Shown: positions 13,458-27,700, counted from the first letter of the stretch. The stretch: DNA of 64,000 nt from Casuarius casuarius (GCA_003342895.1 PTFA01000195.1:434001-498000); one strand, 5' to 3'. Notes: generated from the sequence alone by a model not told the origin. Translations and numbers: made by a program.

Positions 13458-13740
13458 CATCCACTGGTCAACACAAACACAAGAATGGCACCTTTTCAGG
13501 CACCACATACACACAAACAGCATTCACAGAAACATGAAAAATACAAATGGCTTCATCGTGTTCTTATTTGCCAGGTAATCAGGCTCAATGCTTGCTAGCA
13601 GATTTCACACTCATATCCACACAAATACAAACAGGTCTCTCCTGCTGCTGGTTTGGGCCAGTGGCCCCTCCAGCAGCTGGCTTTCAGGCCTCTGGTGTCT
13701 TTGCTAGCAGGCTCCCAGGCTTCTTACTAGTCTAGCTACT

Positions 13741-14035
13741 CACAGAATCACAGGACACTTGGGGCTGGAAGGGACCTCTGGAGATCACCTGGTCCGGTCA
13801 TGCCCAGCTCAAGCAAGGTTAGCTGGAGCAGGTTGCCCAGGGCCATGTCCAGTTGGGTTTTGAATATCTCCAAGGAAGCGGACTCCACGAGCTGTCTGTG
13901 CAGCATCTTCCAGTGTTCAAATGCGCTCTCACTGAAGCAGTGTTTTCTTATGTTCAGATGGAATTCCCAGTGTTTCAGTTTGTGCCCATTGCCTCTTGTC
14001 CTGTCACTGTGCAATACTGAGAAGAGAGTACTTGA
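13741..14035 (-). mobile_element. CR1 LINE, 3' end fragment
   Basis: Read on the minus strand, this is the 3' terminal part of an avian CR1 non-LTR retrotransposon. It holds the last coding portion of ORF2 and the short 3' region ending in the acagaatc-type terminal repeat at 13,741-13,755. The plus strand shows the diagnostic antisense words ctggaagggacctctggaga and gagcaggttgcccagggcca. The minus-strand frame still reads with family-like residues (SDRTRGNG, LEIFKTQLDMALGN, GDLQRSLPAPSVL), so this is the youngest-looking CR1 in the window. It is 5'-truncated, as is usual for CR1. An ORF on this strand runs on upstream to 14,302 into unrelated sequence and should not be called a gene. Confidence 0.9.
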
Positions 14036-15779
14036 AGTCTGAAGCTCACTAGTGTCACACAGAGAATAGAGTAGCCTCATGCAGGAAAATACATAGGAAT
14101 AGAGTTTAATATGAATGCAGGTATCAGGCACAGTGGTTGGCCAGGCAAGCACACTGACCAGCATCATGTTTACATGACCCCTTTTATCCCGTCTTCTCCA
14201 TTTTTCATGTTTATTCCTTTCTAACCCACCTCTATCCTTCCACTTGCTCACCTTTGGTTCTTTCCTTAACCATCCCATAATAAGTTTCACACAATCCCAC
14301 AAGCCTTTTCAAATATCCCACAATAAGTTTGCTCTTTCCCATGAGACTCATGATAATCTTGTTTCCCTCTTCTTATCAGTTTCAAAGGTCTGGCTGAACT
14401 TCCTCAAGGCTTTGGGCCTTCAATGGACATCCTTTCAATCAGTGACCTGATAGCTCTGGTCTTTGGTATTGTCTCTGTTATCTCCTGTTAGGATTTGTGT
14501 ATCTGGGTGTTTAATGTGTTACTTCTCCTGTCCCTTGTTCCAGTCTTTTCTGCTAATAGCCATTAACCAGATACCCCTAGAAACCAGATACCCTTATGTT
14601 CCATATATTGTCACATCATATTCTGTTCTATCTATTAAATTAAATCACTGGTATCTAGGAAATAGCCAACTTGCACTCCAGCATTCACAACTATTCTCAA
14701 TTACCCATTATTTTGAAATCCAAGCATGTTGAGTTCACGACTTCTTCAAGAACATTATTAATAATTGTTTGACATTCAGAAGACTTGGGCCACAAGCTGT
14801 ACATACATCTTAGTTTGAAGTCTACATAACAACATGATTTTACTTTCTACATATTCGTAGAATTGTCTTAAAGAAAAAACTGGTTTTCTCACATGACTTT
14901 GATTTGGTAGTTTGGTACATCATATAACTGCACCTTCTTGGCCTTCATTGGTTAGTAGTAAGGAAAATTAATGATAGACTGAGCCTGGAAATTTTGTTCT
15001 AAATATCTTCAGTTTGACTTTCAGGGAGTCAAAGGAGTAGTTTCTTCTGTCTAGATTCAAGTTCTAGGACATAGTCTTCCAAGATTCACAATAGAATAGC
15101 AGGCTACAAGGTAGATTGGAAGAAAAAAATCCAGTGAACAAAGGCAAAGCCTTTACTATCTGTAATCCTGTTATTCTGATTAACCACTAACTGCCAGATA
15201 ACAAGATCTTTACTATAGTATACTTTGTCTCACATGCCTTTTTTGTTTACTATGTATTCCTAAGCAAACTGTTTACAGTGACTTAATACCTCAGTCATGA
15301 GAATTGTCTAACCAGGCTTCAGCAATGCAAGACCAGTTCTTTGATACTGTCCAGAACAGCTTCTTCTCAATCTAAATATCCTTTCCTCCTCTGAATTTTC
15401 CAGGAACCAGCCAGTTTGATTTAAAACCTAAAAGAGAGGACATTACTACCATTTCCCCTTTGGAGATACTTTCATAACCAAATATATATTAATACTTTAT
15501 GTTCTTGAATCCACATCATTTCCTCAACAATTTTACTTCTTTGACTATTGTAACAAAAAGGTTGTCTTTTTGAAAAACAGATTCTAATCATTATTTAATT
15601 GATATATTTCTAATAATTTTTAATTGATATATTACACCAAGATTATTAAAAAAAACGGTTTTCTATAGAAAGTAGATATCTAGAAATAGTCCTCAAAAAA
15701 CTGGGAAATGGGAGTTTAAGCTTTATTTGCTTCATTCCTTTCTCCCTTCCACTATTTCTAGGGAATAGTTAGGATTCAG

Positions 15780-16035
15780 GTGGAATCTCTTGGTTCAGTA
15801 CATTTTAGAAAACAAATGTTTAAAATGTCCCATTTTGATGTTGCCAAACTGAAAAAATCTTCACTTCAGATAAGAAATTGCTTTTATTCTAATATTAAAT
15901 GAAGTATTTTAGAAAAGAACTGAAGGTCAAGACAAAACATTAATGTTTAAATAGTTTCATAGATACAAGACTTTTTTTGTCACATTTTAAATTAAGAAAA
16001 GAACTCTCAAAATGCTGACTTCTTAGTCTTCGTCA
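15780..16035. repeat. Possible AT-rich hairpin-element remnant
   Basis: A patch of AAAATGT, CATTTTGA and CTGAAAAA words resembles the element at 1.2-1.6 kb. The match is by motif density only, so the call is weak. Confidence 0.22.
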
Positions 16036-16346
16036 GGACAGCAAATGTTTTGATATTTTTCGTTTTTTATAGGATACAAAAAATGCCTATCAGCTCTTAT
16101 TTCTTGATCTAAAAGTTCATGATTATTTATCCAAACTATTGTTTCCTTCTAAAGATCTATCTAGATATGTCGATTGCTCCAGTTTCTCAGTGGCTTTCAT
16201 CATATATTCCTGCACTGTTTCTATATCTTTTTGATGTTTCCTGATGTTAGGAAAGCACAGAGTAACCTGTCCATGTCAGGTGTCTTCAAAATTCTTATTC
16301 CTTTACAGTGAACATAGGATTTTAGGTCACACACTGTAGTCTCAAG

Positions 16347-16365
16347 AAAATAAATAAATAAATAA
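16347..16365. repeat. (TAAA)n microsatellite
   Basis: Four to five tandem AAAT/TAAA units. Confidence 0.8.
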
Positions 16366-19300
16366 CTGAAAGCTTTCATCAATTACATAAAAAATAATAA
16401 AACCTCCTACTAAAATAAAAATCATCACTGACCTGCAGACAAGTTGTTTAATGTTTGTAACACAGAAAACGGACATCAAAGAATCAATTACACTGCAAGT
16501 AGATTGAAAATTGTAATATCTTTAATGTCTACATTCCAGGGGGAAAAAATGGTCTCATGAATTAGATAAGTGTCCTTCATACTACACAAATAGAGTTACA
16601 AGAATTTTTTTTAAGTGCCTTTTTTTTTAACAGAAGACAGATTTATTTTACTGACGTGTGCTTGGGCTGCTTAATAAGACACCATATTTTTGTACGGATT
16701 TTTTTTCACACAAAAAGGGTGATGAAAAGGGATATTCAATAGTGTTCTGAGGGTAAATCATCATCACTCTTGTGAAATGACACATTGTTTTACTTGTTCC
16801 TGATTAGCCCTTGTTGTATCTCACATTAATGGTAACCTCTTCTGCAATCACTGCTCTGCAAAGTCAAGCCAGGTAAAAAAATCTCTCATATTACTAATTA
16901 GAATGGGGTAGCTTTTAAAATATTCCAGCTATAATATACAACCAATCATTGGAGCATTTTGAACTGAATATTAATCTCAGAATGTGGTAGGTTCTTTAGA
17001 GGTACTGTTTTGGGGGTAGAATTTCAGCAAAATTAGCATAAAATGAGAATAAGGCAAATGGCAGTCTTTCATACACAGTATTGCACATTACTAAAGGGTA
17101 AAGTGAGAAAGGATTGCATTTATAATGGAATGTGTGCAGAGGAATAATGCTGATTTATCTCAAATATAAACAAAGAAAATGGTAGAAGTTTGGTTTCCTG
17201 CTCTATTTATTCAAAAATTGCTCCATGAACTGAACTCTCTTGCGTCTGTAGCATGACAAGACTATTAACCTTATTACAGAACCAAGCCCCTTGCCACAGT
17301 CTTCTTAGTACTGTGAAGATTTATCTATTTTTTTCCCCTTTCAAGTCATAAGAAAAATTTGCCTCTTCCTCAAACTTTTCAATATTTTAATTAGCAACCA
17401 AAAATAACGCTATATTGGATTTTCCTATGCTCTTACTTTTCCTTCAAAGAATATTACCTATTGAAGATATTTTTATTGGAAAATGTTGATAAGATAATTT
17501 TAAAAGCTTTGTTTTTAATGTACAAATAATATTTTAAAGCAGGTCTATTCAGAATTTCTTCAGTTCTCTATCTTCCTCACTATAGACATTATGCTTAATT
17601 GTATAATAATAATGCATGATAATATGGCACAAATCATACAGTGAATAATAAAGATATTACATTATTTAATAGTTTAGCTGAGCGCTTACCCACTAAGGAG
17701 GAACAGAGAGCTATATTTTCTTTTCTTACTTTAATAAAGTGTTCAAAGACTGAGGTTCTGGGCTCAGATCTAGATAGGTAGACATACAGCAGAAACTGGT
17801 GGAGCTTCAGCAGTCCAAATAGTCTGTATGGTATTATTCTTGCATCAATAATTAAAAGGTACAAGTTGACCTGAGAGTTAATAAGCCAAGGAGATTTTGG
17901 AACTAGGCATGAATGAATGGATATAGTTAATATAAGAAATATTTCAACCTTTCCTCCAACACAAAACGTAACTCACAATCAATCTTTTTATTTTGGGATG
18001 TGTCTCCCCACTAGTCTCAATACATATGGGCCCCTGAATGTCTTAGTAACATCGGGAAAAAGCAATATTGAAATAAGGCAACAAAGTTCTCAGTTCTCAG
18101 CAGCCTTAGTAAAAAGAATAGCACATTACCAGACATACTTTTCAAAACGTCCATGATGGGACATTGGTAGGCTATGTGCACATCAGCGGTTTCCCTGTAT
18201 TTGAGGAATATTTATTAAATCTATATTTCATGTACATACATTCGCCTCCTTGTTTGTCACAGTGAATTTATGAGTGATGGTTTATTCAGTCTGAAGAATT
18301 TAGGCTTTGGAATGGAAAATGAATTGAAAAACCTTTTTAGCATTACAGGAAAATATAAATTTAGGACCATCAGAGCCCTTGCAGTGGTATATATCCTGCC
18401 TTTGGTCTTCTTTTCTCAAGTGAATTTACTGTGGCCCATTACATGACAGTCACACCAACTAAATTACAGTAGCTCTCCATTAAATAACAAAGATATGATT
18501 GGTAGTGTACTTTACATTCTCAAGGCAATTTTCTAACCCCCTAAGTGGATAATTGTCAGTTACTGCTTTTAAACTGTGAGCCTTGTATGACTTTATTAAA
18601 AGTTTCCAAGATCCAAAAGGTTACTGAGGTAATAGCAATATATGTAGGAGTGGTATAAGTACTACTCTGGTATAGGAAGGAACAAAATCCAGAAAAGGTT
18701 TGGAACATGTGCTAGACTTCTAATGAGGCCATATGTGTGCCTTCTTTTTGAAGTGTCTAAGTCCTCAGGTGTTTGTGGAAGGAGCAGAATTACACCTGAA
18801 AATTCCTGTTTGTATTATTCCTCTTTTTCCTCACTAGATTCCTCCAAAAGGTTGACAACTAGCAAGTAATGCTAGTTGTTCTCACATAACTATTTTGAAT
18901 AGGATATATGTATAATTTTTTGGAACACAAGAGACTTGAATACAGGAGGGAAAAGAGAGCTATTCTTCAGATCACTTTGTCTCTTAAGAAGTTAAATTAT
19001 CAATGGTATGGCCACAAATGTTCAGATAAACAGAAATGGATGCCTGTATGCAGGAACATATGATGCCGCAGACTAGCTCCAGGTCATTGCATCAGTATGG
19101 ACACCACAGCCAACTGCATAATCTCCAGTCCCATTGAATCAAAGAGTATTTTACAGTATTGATAAGGGAGATAAAGGGAAAAGGGAGGAATGCCTCAAGT
19201 AGCACTTCTGGCTGAACGTAGAAGTGGTTTGCATTTTTTCTGTTTATTTTATTCATTTGTTTGTACATCTTTTTAAAATCTAGCAACTTTAACATGCTTC

Positions 19301-19884
19301 TGACATACAAACTATACTTTGGAAAAATCACAAAGTGTGAAGAAATCCATTTTGAACCATGTCTGCAAGATTCCTTAGGCAAACTCTCTGTAAGTTCTCT
19401 AAATTGTCATCATGCTCTCTGGTGCCTCCTAAACTGACTATGTGAGACTGGTCTCTTACAAATACCCGGTACCTGTCACCTTAAGATCATGAGAATTGCT
19501 TTTCTCAATCTACATCAGGGGGTTGTACAGCCTCATGCCTAGACCACTTGACTGGGGGATTCATTAGATTTGAATTCTGCCACTCTTGAGATTGGGATAC
19601 TCATATTGACACTGGGAAATGTCTTGTGAGATTCCTTGTATGTTATTAACATTGCCAAAACAAACCTGACTGCAAGCTAAAACTTTCCTAATAGTAGTTT
19701 TTGAATTTTCCTAGTTTTTTTGGGTTTTTTTCCCCCACATATATGCACTGGCCTGCTGTTCTCTTATTTTCCTGCTGGTCACTTCTGGCCACTTCTTCCA
19801 CGAATCACCCTTGTCCCTTCAGCCAGTCTGCTCTGATGGAGAAACATTTTAGTTCTGCTGGTACAGCCTACTTAGCTGCTGGTT

Positions 19885-19918
19885 GATTATTATTATTATT
19901 ATTTATTATTATTATTAT
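19885..19918. repeat. (ATT)n microsatellite
   Basis: About eleven ATT units with one phase slip (ATTT). Confidence 0.9.
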
Positions 19919-20613
19919 ATTCCTTTTTTCTTTTCCCTTTAAGATATTAACTGAAAATATAATCTCTCTGTTTTACCGTTTAATCCCTCTTTCATTCTTC
20001 CCAATGTGTTATTGTCTCTAGAATAGAAACCATTCACTATGCAGCCCCATTTTATGCTACTTTTTCTGCCTTTTGCAATATTTTACTGGCAGATCTCAGA
20101 TTTTCATGGTTTGTAAAGTACAGGTCTGTGGTTACTTACAAGAACAGTGCTGCCACTGTGCTGTAGGAGTTGGTCATTCATGTTAGCCATCCAGTGAAAC
20201 CAGAGGACATAACCCTTTGTTGTAAACTTATCTACTTAGATTAAAGGAGATTTCACATTGACTATCCATGTAAAGACTACTTTGAGCTACCTCTCCCCTG
20301 TGTCTTAACATACTAGTGTGGAAGGTATAAGTTGCTCTTCCCTTAATCATTTCTTTGGTTGTTAGTTTTGTGTGGTTTTTTTTGAAAATCTGTACTAAAC
20401 TCTCATTGCCCATTTTTATTCTCCTCCCAGATGTAATGGGAGGAGAGTTAATCTTGATTCCTTTTACTTTTTTTTGTAAGAATCAGTCTGTTGTGCATTA
20501 TATAGATTATTATTCCTCAACTGTAAGAAGACATTGCCACCTGTTGCTGCATAAGACTATATGGACCTCATATATGGCTCAGCTGTAGACAGAAGTTGCA
20601 TCAGGGAGACATA

Positions 20614-20998
20614 CAGAATCCTAAAATGATACATAGGTTGGAAGTGACTTCTGCAGGTCATCTAATCCAGCATCCTGCACAAAGCAAATCCAGTTAAAGC
20701 AGGTTACTCAGAGTCTTGTCAAAATTTTGAGTATCTCCAAGGATGGAGATTCTAAAATCTCTTATGGTAAAAAAAAAAAAAGAAATCTGACACTTAGTCA
20801 TAATTTCCCATGTTACAGTTTGTGTCCATTGTCTCTCCTCCTTCCACTGTGCACCTCTGAAAAGAGTCTGGCTCCATTTTCTCTACAGCCTCCCACTAGG
20901 TAGTTGTAGACAACAATAAGGACTCCACCTTATTTTTTTTTAAGGCTAAACAAACTCAGTTCTTTCAACCTCTCACTCTCATGAGGCACTATTCATAA
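20614..20998 (-). mobile_element. CR1 LINE, old 3' fragment
   Basis: The plus strand carries the antisense of a CR1 3' end: a degenerate terminal repeat (cagaatcctaaaatgata), ggttggaagtgacttctgca, the agcaggtt...cagagtctt block, gagtatctccaaggatgg, and the upstream part with tgtgtccattgtctctcct and actcagttctttcaacctct. It is clearly more diverged than the copy at 13.7 kb and holds an internal A13 run near 20,770. The element is 5'-truncated and no intact coding frame remains. Confidence 0.85.
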
Positions 20999-21559
20999 CT
21001 GAAATTAGTGTGTCCATAATGGGAGGGAGCCAGCAAGAGAGGTGGGAGAAAGATTATTTTTCTGAAACTCAAGTTTCTTTGATGTAAGGTAGTCTTAAAA
21101 AGAAGCGATGATACGGACCATTTGGGTTATAGAGTTGTAATCAATACTTGACTATGCAGGAATGTGACAAGGGACAAATGTAACTAGTTTGGAGTCCTAA
21201 ATAACAGATTTGAGTAAGATGCTGACTGCTCTCACTATTGCTCCATGCTCAGGTCTACACCGGAACTTTTTAATTAAGAGAACTACTTTGGAATGGTGGG
21301 ATCATGTCATTTTAAATATGCATTGAGAAACAGTGGCTTCAGAATATCCACTTGCAGAAACCATCCTTTACAGACATGAAAAGAACATGCCCCAGCTGAG
21401 AAAACCAGCAGGCTTACAGAACTGGTGTGTATTTCTCTCTGCAAATCATATCCTAATCTGTTACAAGTCCAGACTTCAGTAATGTTTCTTTGGATAACCA
21501 TCGAGAGGCACATATTTGTATATAAAAATATTTAAAAAGTTATTTGCTTGCCAGGTAAA

Positions 21560-21855
21560 AGAGCAAAAGAAAGGATGAAGGGAGGATGTGAATAATATCA
21601 AGTAGGCAACTGGGAAACAATGATTCAGTATTTCTCACAATGTAAGAATGAACCAATGAAATAATTATGAAGCAGACTGAAACCAAATAAAAAGAAGCAT
21701 ATCATTAGTGTGGGAAATGCATTGCCACAAGATGCTGTGGTAGCCAAAGCTCAAAAAGGATTAAACAAATTTGTTGAGGACAGAGCCATTAGCAGCTATT
21801 AAATCCATCAACTCGGGAAATTTGTCAGAACGATAGAAGTTGAAAGGCTAGAGCA
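21560..21855 (+). mobile_element. L3/CR1-like LINE 3' fragment
   Basis: The sense strand shows the characteristic 3' end of an ancient amniote CR1/L3-clade LINE. In order these are acaatgtaagaatgaaccaa, an aaccaaataaaaagaagcat block, gggaaatgcattgccacaag, atgctgtggtagccaaag, and ggattaaacaaatttgttga followed by gacagagccattagcagcta. It is heavily mutated with no usable frame. Orientation is opposite to the younger CR1 copies in this window. Confidence 0.65.
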
Positions 21856-22969
21856 GGAAACGAATAATTCTGTACCTACCCCCTTTTATACTCTTTCCAT
21901 TTACACTCTTTCTACTAGTTACTTTCAGAGACCAGTTACCAGGATAGAGGGGCCCTTGATCTTATCCAGGATTATAATTCTTCCAAGGATGTTGTTGAAG
22001 AAGTGCTGCTTCTGGACCTTGCTGGGACAATGTGTCCTAGTTTTCAGCATGTGGCCATACTAATCATTGTTGTGCAGAGCATTCTGGTTGCCAAGGGATG
22101 ACTATGAACAGCAGTGCATATTGATAGGACACACTGCACAGCAAGATGACCCTAACAACAACCACTTACAGACTTGGACAGCATAAGCCTTATTCTCTCC
22201 CAGTGGTGTCAGCATCGAATTAAGAGAATGCTTCTTTTATTGCCCTTAGATGATGGTGAAGCACTTTCAACCATGTTTTATGTTGTTTTGTCTGTGTATC
22301 CAGGCATATACAAGACACCCAGGACAAAAATGCAGAGCTCATCTGATGAAAAATGAACATCTGGACATTAAATAGGCATAGCTACTTTTACTCATTTACT
22401 CATACACGCAACTGAATCAGTGTGTATTTGGTGTCTTCATTCTAAGCCTCATGCCTCTGTAAAACCCTCACAGTTAGTGTGCCTAAAGAAAACATGCAGA
22501 AAACTCTAGAGGTCCACAGTTTGATCCCTGATAGCTACCATATCCAAGTGTGGCCTCAGTTCTCTTCCTCACAGCTAACATCAGGTAGTACCTGACTTTG
22601 AATAGTACTGGTTTCCTAAGATGTGGGTCTTTAAAACAGAAAATTAACCTTGTCAAGCATCATTACATGACAGAGTTACCAAGGAACCCTCCACAGTCCA
22701 ACATTCATGATTTATGAATCGAGCTGAGTTCAGACACCTGGAAAATAAAACGCATCATGGTTAGGTCTTGTACAGTTTGCTAGTACATTAGTTATAATAT
22801 TATTGTCACTGAGAACCACATGTGTAGTTATGCTGTGGAAATGATACCTATTTCTACCAGCCTATTTAATTCAAATTCTACATACCAACAAAACTTCATG
22901 AATTATATGACAGAGAAAGGTAAAAAAGAATCCTGGTGTAACTCCTGGTCTAGGAAAGATTGCCACTAA

Positions 22970-23160
22970 ACATAAGAAATTTCATTCCAAAGCAAACCAG
23001 AAGCCCATCTAATCCAGGATACTGTTTTTTCTTCTGTTCACTTTAATGTCTTATATCATCACTATCACAGCTGTATCTAAGAACCTTCCAGTAGAACATT
23101 AAGTAAAATTTGTCACCTTCATTGTCTCATTCTGTAGGTGTGCAATGTATATGAAAAGCT
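22970..23160. repeat. Ancient amniote dispersed repeat (unnamed)
   Basis: The block aacataagaaatttc... followed by agcccatctaatccaggata recalls a common reptile/bird repeat containing a 'cataagaa...ccatctagcccagtatcctg' core. I cannot name the family and similarity fades after about 23,040. Confidence 0.4.
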
Positions 23161-24796
23161 GTATGACAGAAACTGTCTGTAAGAGTGGTAGATCACTTAA
23201 GCTAAAACCTTGTCAGTGAGCAGGCTAACAACCAAACAGGCTGGACAATTTTGCAATAGTTCTCAAGCCTATATCATGACCCTGAATTTACTGGTATAGA
23301 CAGAAAATCGTGTGTCTTGGAAATAACATCTGAAACCTTAAGTTTTATCTGTATACAACTGAACATACTACAGAAAGCCAGATTGTAAGGCAGGTCATGT
23401 TTCTAAATAGACATGCTCTAGATTAATACACAAGATGGAGTTTCCTAAGCATTGATGAGCATCATTCTCATTTACATAGTATTGCTCTATATAATGTCAT
23501 GTTTGACCAAAACCAGGTCATTGTCTTCTAGAATGAGATGGAATCTTTTAAGAAAACAGGCTAGCAAAAGTTATTGATAAATACTGGAAGAAATAGACTT
23601 TTGCATGTCCGAGGAATTTAGCAGCAGTACTGAACCACTGACTTTCCTTGCATGAATGTCAGGCAAAGGGGACTATCCTGGGACATGTCTCTCTTCAAAG
23701 TATTTTCTTCTGAGGCCAACACGTGTTCCAGCATTCAGTTATCAGAGTAGCTGCATTTCAAACAGTGACCACAATGAACTCCAGTAGAGAAAAAATGCTT
23801 GAGTCAGCTTTCACAGGTCACTTCAGTGCTCTAAGTTCTGTGAGAGATCAAAATGTATAATAAGAACACTGTGCTATGATAAAAAAGTTTACAAGTTTTT
23901 CTCACATGGAAAATATTCTCTTTTTCCTTCAAGTAAGAGTATTTTCAAAATTCAGGTCTGGATATTATTGGAAACAATATATTTTTAAAAATTCTTTGTC
24001 CAGTTAAATTTTAAATTAAAGAGGCATTCATTAAAATAATATTCTACCATCTCTTTTGTGAAAATATCTCATAGAGAAATGATTATGATGCAGATGAACC
24101 TCACTGACATTTTTCATTATATTTATTTTCAATTTACATTCCTCAATTTTGTACCCATCTTTGCTTTCCTTATAGATTATCAACCTTTATTTATGATGAT
24201 GCTTTCAGTCTTTCCTCAGGAGCTCAACCTGGAACCTTTGCTGGCAAAGAAAAGTTGTCCTTGATGTCTCAGGATGAGAAAGGTTTGTGCGAATCTCTGT
24301 AAGTACACTTTTCTGCTATGCAGACATTTCAGAAATTGCACAATGCATACAAAGTTGGAAATTTTACTCATTTACAGACTGGTCCTTGCTGTCTATTCAG
24401 TATACAGATCCCAAACTCCCAACAACCTCCACAGAATTACTGAGTATTTGGATCTCATTGGAGCACACACATGCAAATAAGTGATCGTTGTTGCTTTAAA
24501 AAGTTGACCAGGAAACATTGTAAAGATTATTCATATTTTCACAAAAGTGGCACATTCACTGATAATCCATCATTTGCATCACAATCCCAGATAGATTTCA
24601 TACGTCTGTTCACCTTTGACTTCTGGTTTAACATTTTGCATGAGATAATTAAATTCTTTGAATATTATCTGGGAGAAGAATATGCCCTACAAACTATGAC
24701 TGAAAAAAATAGTAAAATAGAATTGATAAGAACACTTCTGACTTTCTGAAACAAATTTTGTCCTTTTCTTTCATCCGTGTAGACCAGTAGGATCTG

Positions 24797-24797
24797 N
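24797..24797. other. Ambiguous base N
   Basis: This is the only non-ACGT character in the window, in the context gatctgnggctg. It is an unresolved base rather than an assembly gap run. Confidence 0.99.
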
Positions 24798-27700
24798 GGC
24801 TGCCTCCTGTGTGTTAAACCACACTCCAGCAAATTTCTTGTTCAGAGGACTCAAAATACATTGTAGAATGTGTGCTACAGGCCTCCTTCTGCACTCAATC
24901 TGCAGATGCTCTGAGTCTATCCCAGCCCTAACAAAAGAACCCTGGAACTTCAGGTCAAGCTACAACAGTTTACACTTTCAGCTTGACTATATCTAGTTCA
25001 AGCCTTAAATGTCAGCCAAGATGGCAGCTGTTACATAAGCAGGGACTGAAACAAAGACCTTTAGAATCAAAAGCATAGACTTTACAATTCTGAATAAATC
25101 AGGCTTTTGAGGAGAACCTTGAATGTACGTAATTATATAGTGATCCATATAATTATTTGGCACCACACTAGAGAGGAGAACTGCGTTTCAGGTTGCAAGT
25201 TTGTCCGTTTATAACAAGATGATGGCTGTGGAAATTAAACTTTTAAAAAAGTCTCTGCTGTTTTCCTTTGTTTCATTAAAGCTATAGCTTTTCAGATTTG
25301 CTTTGGATGTGTCTCCTCCGCCTTTTTCAATAAATTATCCTGTAAGAGTTTTCAATTTTTTCAGAAAAATACTCTTCCCATTCAAAAAGTAAAATTCATC
25401 CTCGCTTTGTCCACCTCATTTTCCTTTCCAAATCCCATTGTCCAGCACTTACTAATTTTATCTGAAAAGTGCAATTCACAGATAGAAAAGTAGCACTAAA
25501 AGACTGAGGCCTTGCACTGTGACAGGTTTCTTACACAAAGGAGATGAGTTATTAATGGAACAAGAATCTGGATGAGATTAAGTCTTAACAGAGCAACACA
25601 AGCCTGTATAGACTGATTCATTTCCAATAAAATTACAAAACTGAGTCTAGGTCTGTAACCAAGGTACAATTAATTGATTGATTTGGAGTATGGGAGCACT
25701 TTCCACTTGGACCTCCATACATTAGGACAGAAAGAGTCAGGATGAATGAGTCCTTCATAGTTTCCTTTCTGACATAAAAAAATCAAACAGTCTGTATGAA
25801 TTATTGGGTTTAGTCTGTACCATAGAGTTAATTCTAAATAAGTCATTTCGAGTACCATTAAAATCTAGTTATGGTAGCATGTGTTGTGTCTTTCCCACAC
25901 TATAGTCTGTTTAGATCTAACCCGAATCTCTGCACATATATAGACAAATTCAGAGTTACTAAGACTCTGTGAATTGGCTCACTAATCAAAATTTGATTAT
26001 TTCCTGAAAAATTGTCCAAGAAGATTTTTCTTGTATTAAAAAAGAAAACTGCTGAGCTTTTCCTTTCCCTTTTTGGAGAGAGAAAAATAAGTCCACACTC
26101 TATGCACTTCCTAGACTGAAGGTCCACCTGACCTCAGCAGCAAGTTCTGGTTTGTTTGATAGTGGTAACTTATTTGTTGGCATTTTAATTTCCAAAATTA
26201 GATGACTTAGAACAATAGATGAATGAACAAACCAACTTATTTCCTGTCCCTTTCAAAGAAGAAAGGAGACACATTAGATGGGTAACAGCCAATCTGGTTT
26301 CCCCAGCTTTGCATGATTTCATTGTCAGCCCCACCCTCAAACACTTCTCTATATTCCAAAAAGTCTCTCGTCACTTCTCCTTGTACCTCCATCGCATCAA
26401 GGATTCTTGGCTTTCCATTGCAAGGTGGAAGAAGAACTTCCTGAAGAGCTGTAGCTATCTCACATAGTGCCTCCAGCTAAATGCCAGTTCCCTGTAGTTA
26501 CTTTTTGACTACTAGAAAACATCACAGTTACAAACTGGAGAAGTGTTTACTCTGTTTTAATCATGAGTGTGGATCAATAATTGAGATCCCAAAATAAATC
26601 AACAACACTGGAATAGGCAAGCACCCTCTTCTGGGCCATACATAGTTCAGGATAGTGAAAGCTGAGATGAAGGAGCCCTTATTGGTTACCTTTCCAGCAT
26701 GAAAAATCAAACACAATTTGTCCATATTAGTGGGTTTAGTCTCTGTCTGATTATCTGGTGCCATAAAGATGTGACCCATGCCTATGCTTCTGTTTTTTAA
26801 TAAACACTTTTGCTGGGTCCAATAGTTCGGCAATTTGTACAGTAGATTAGATGTAATTTGCCCTGAATGCCACTGGTTTCTCAGATAGTTCAAAACAATG
26901 CCAGGCAGCTCAGCAAATAACTGCAGCATCTCTGCAACTAAATCAGGCCAGAGACCAGGTTTCCTTGCAGAAGCCCTCTGCTGCCCACTTCAGAGCCAGT
27001 CTCTCCACCGCCTCCAACTTCTGCAGCCTCCTACTCATCCTCCTCAGCCTTCCTCTACATTCCTCTTCATTCCAAAAGGCCCTTTTGCCTGCCTGCTCCT
27101 CCTTTGCATCATACAGTATAAAGGTTCTGATTCAAAGACAAATTGGCTTATTTTTCCTACTGAAGTCAAGGAGATCAGTGGAGACTCTGCAACGACATGA
27201 CCTTTCCATGATGCCTATACCCATTCTCTCAAACCTGTACCTACCCTATCCCTTCTTCCACCCTAGCATTTCCAGAGGTGCCAAGAGATTTAGGATACCT
27301 GTGATTTTTAGTGATCAGTCCTGACAGTCTGATAAAATGGTAGAAGTCCTACTTTTTCTTTGCTGTTTGTCACTTGGCAGTCTCCTCCTCCCCATGCTGT
27401 CCAGCAAGGATCCCAGATGGCTGCTGCCTGTTCCAGTTAGCTTGAATAGCCAAAGGGAGCCATTGGGGCATTTAAAAAGCCACCTCCTAGGCTGCACCAA
27501 GCCCCATCACTAAATAAAACCAAATAAAATGTTTAGGTATTGTATAGATGGATTTCTGTGAGGCATCCCACGTTCATGTGGGTGTCATTTGGGATCCTGT
27601 TCCCTCTTTCTTTATTCTTTCTGTTCCTCCTTCTGTGCCTCCCTCCCCAACTCCTGCTTTTTTTTCCCTTTTCCTGTCTTCCAGCTCCTCTTCTTCCTCT

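Larger units (their letters stand above)
8601..13740. other. Gene-free tract with microsatellites
   Basis: No supported gene. Several overlapping ORFs lie at 8.6-9.0 kb, where composition is locally GC-richer, but none has a recognisable domain or convincing splice context. The tract holds a GT repeat near 9.15 kb, an A-rich run near 11.65 kb, a CCCCT repeat at 12.06 kb and an AC repeat at 13.4 kb, all listed separately. Confidence 0.5.
14036..20610. other. Gene-free AT-rich tract
   Basis: No supported gene. Small local duplications are visible: AACCAGATACCC occurs at 14,564-14,575 and again at 14,582-14,593. A similar TTAATTGATATATT word occurs twice between about 15,595 and 15,633. A (TAAA)n run and an (ATT)n run are listed separately. 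No coding exon or RNA gene was recognised. Confidence 0.55.
20999..24796. other. Gene-free tract with old LINE remnants
   Basis: No supported gene. Apart from the L3/CR1-like fragment and the dispersed repeat listed separately, nothing recognisable was found. The tract has moderate AT content and short chance ORFs only. Confidence 0.5.
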
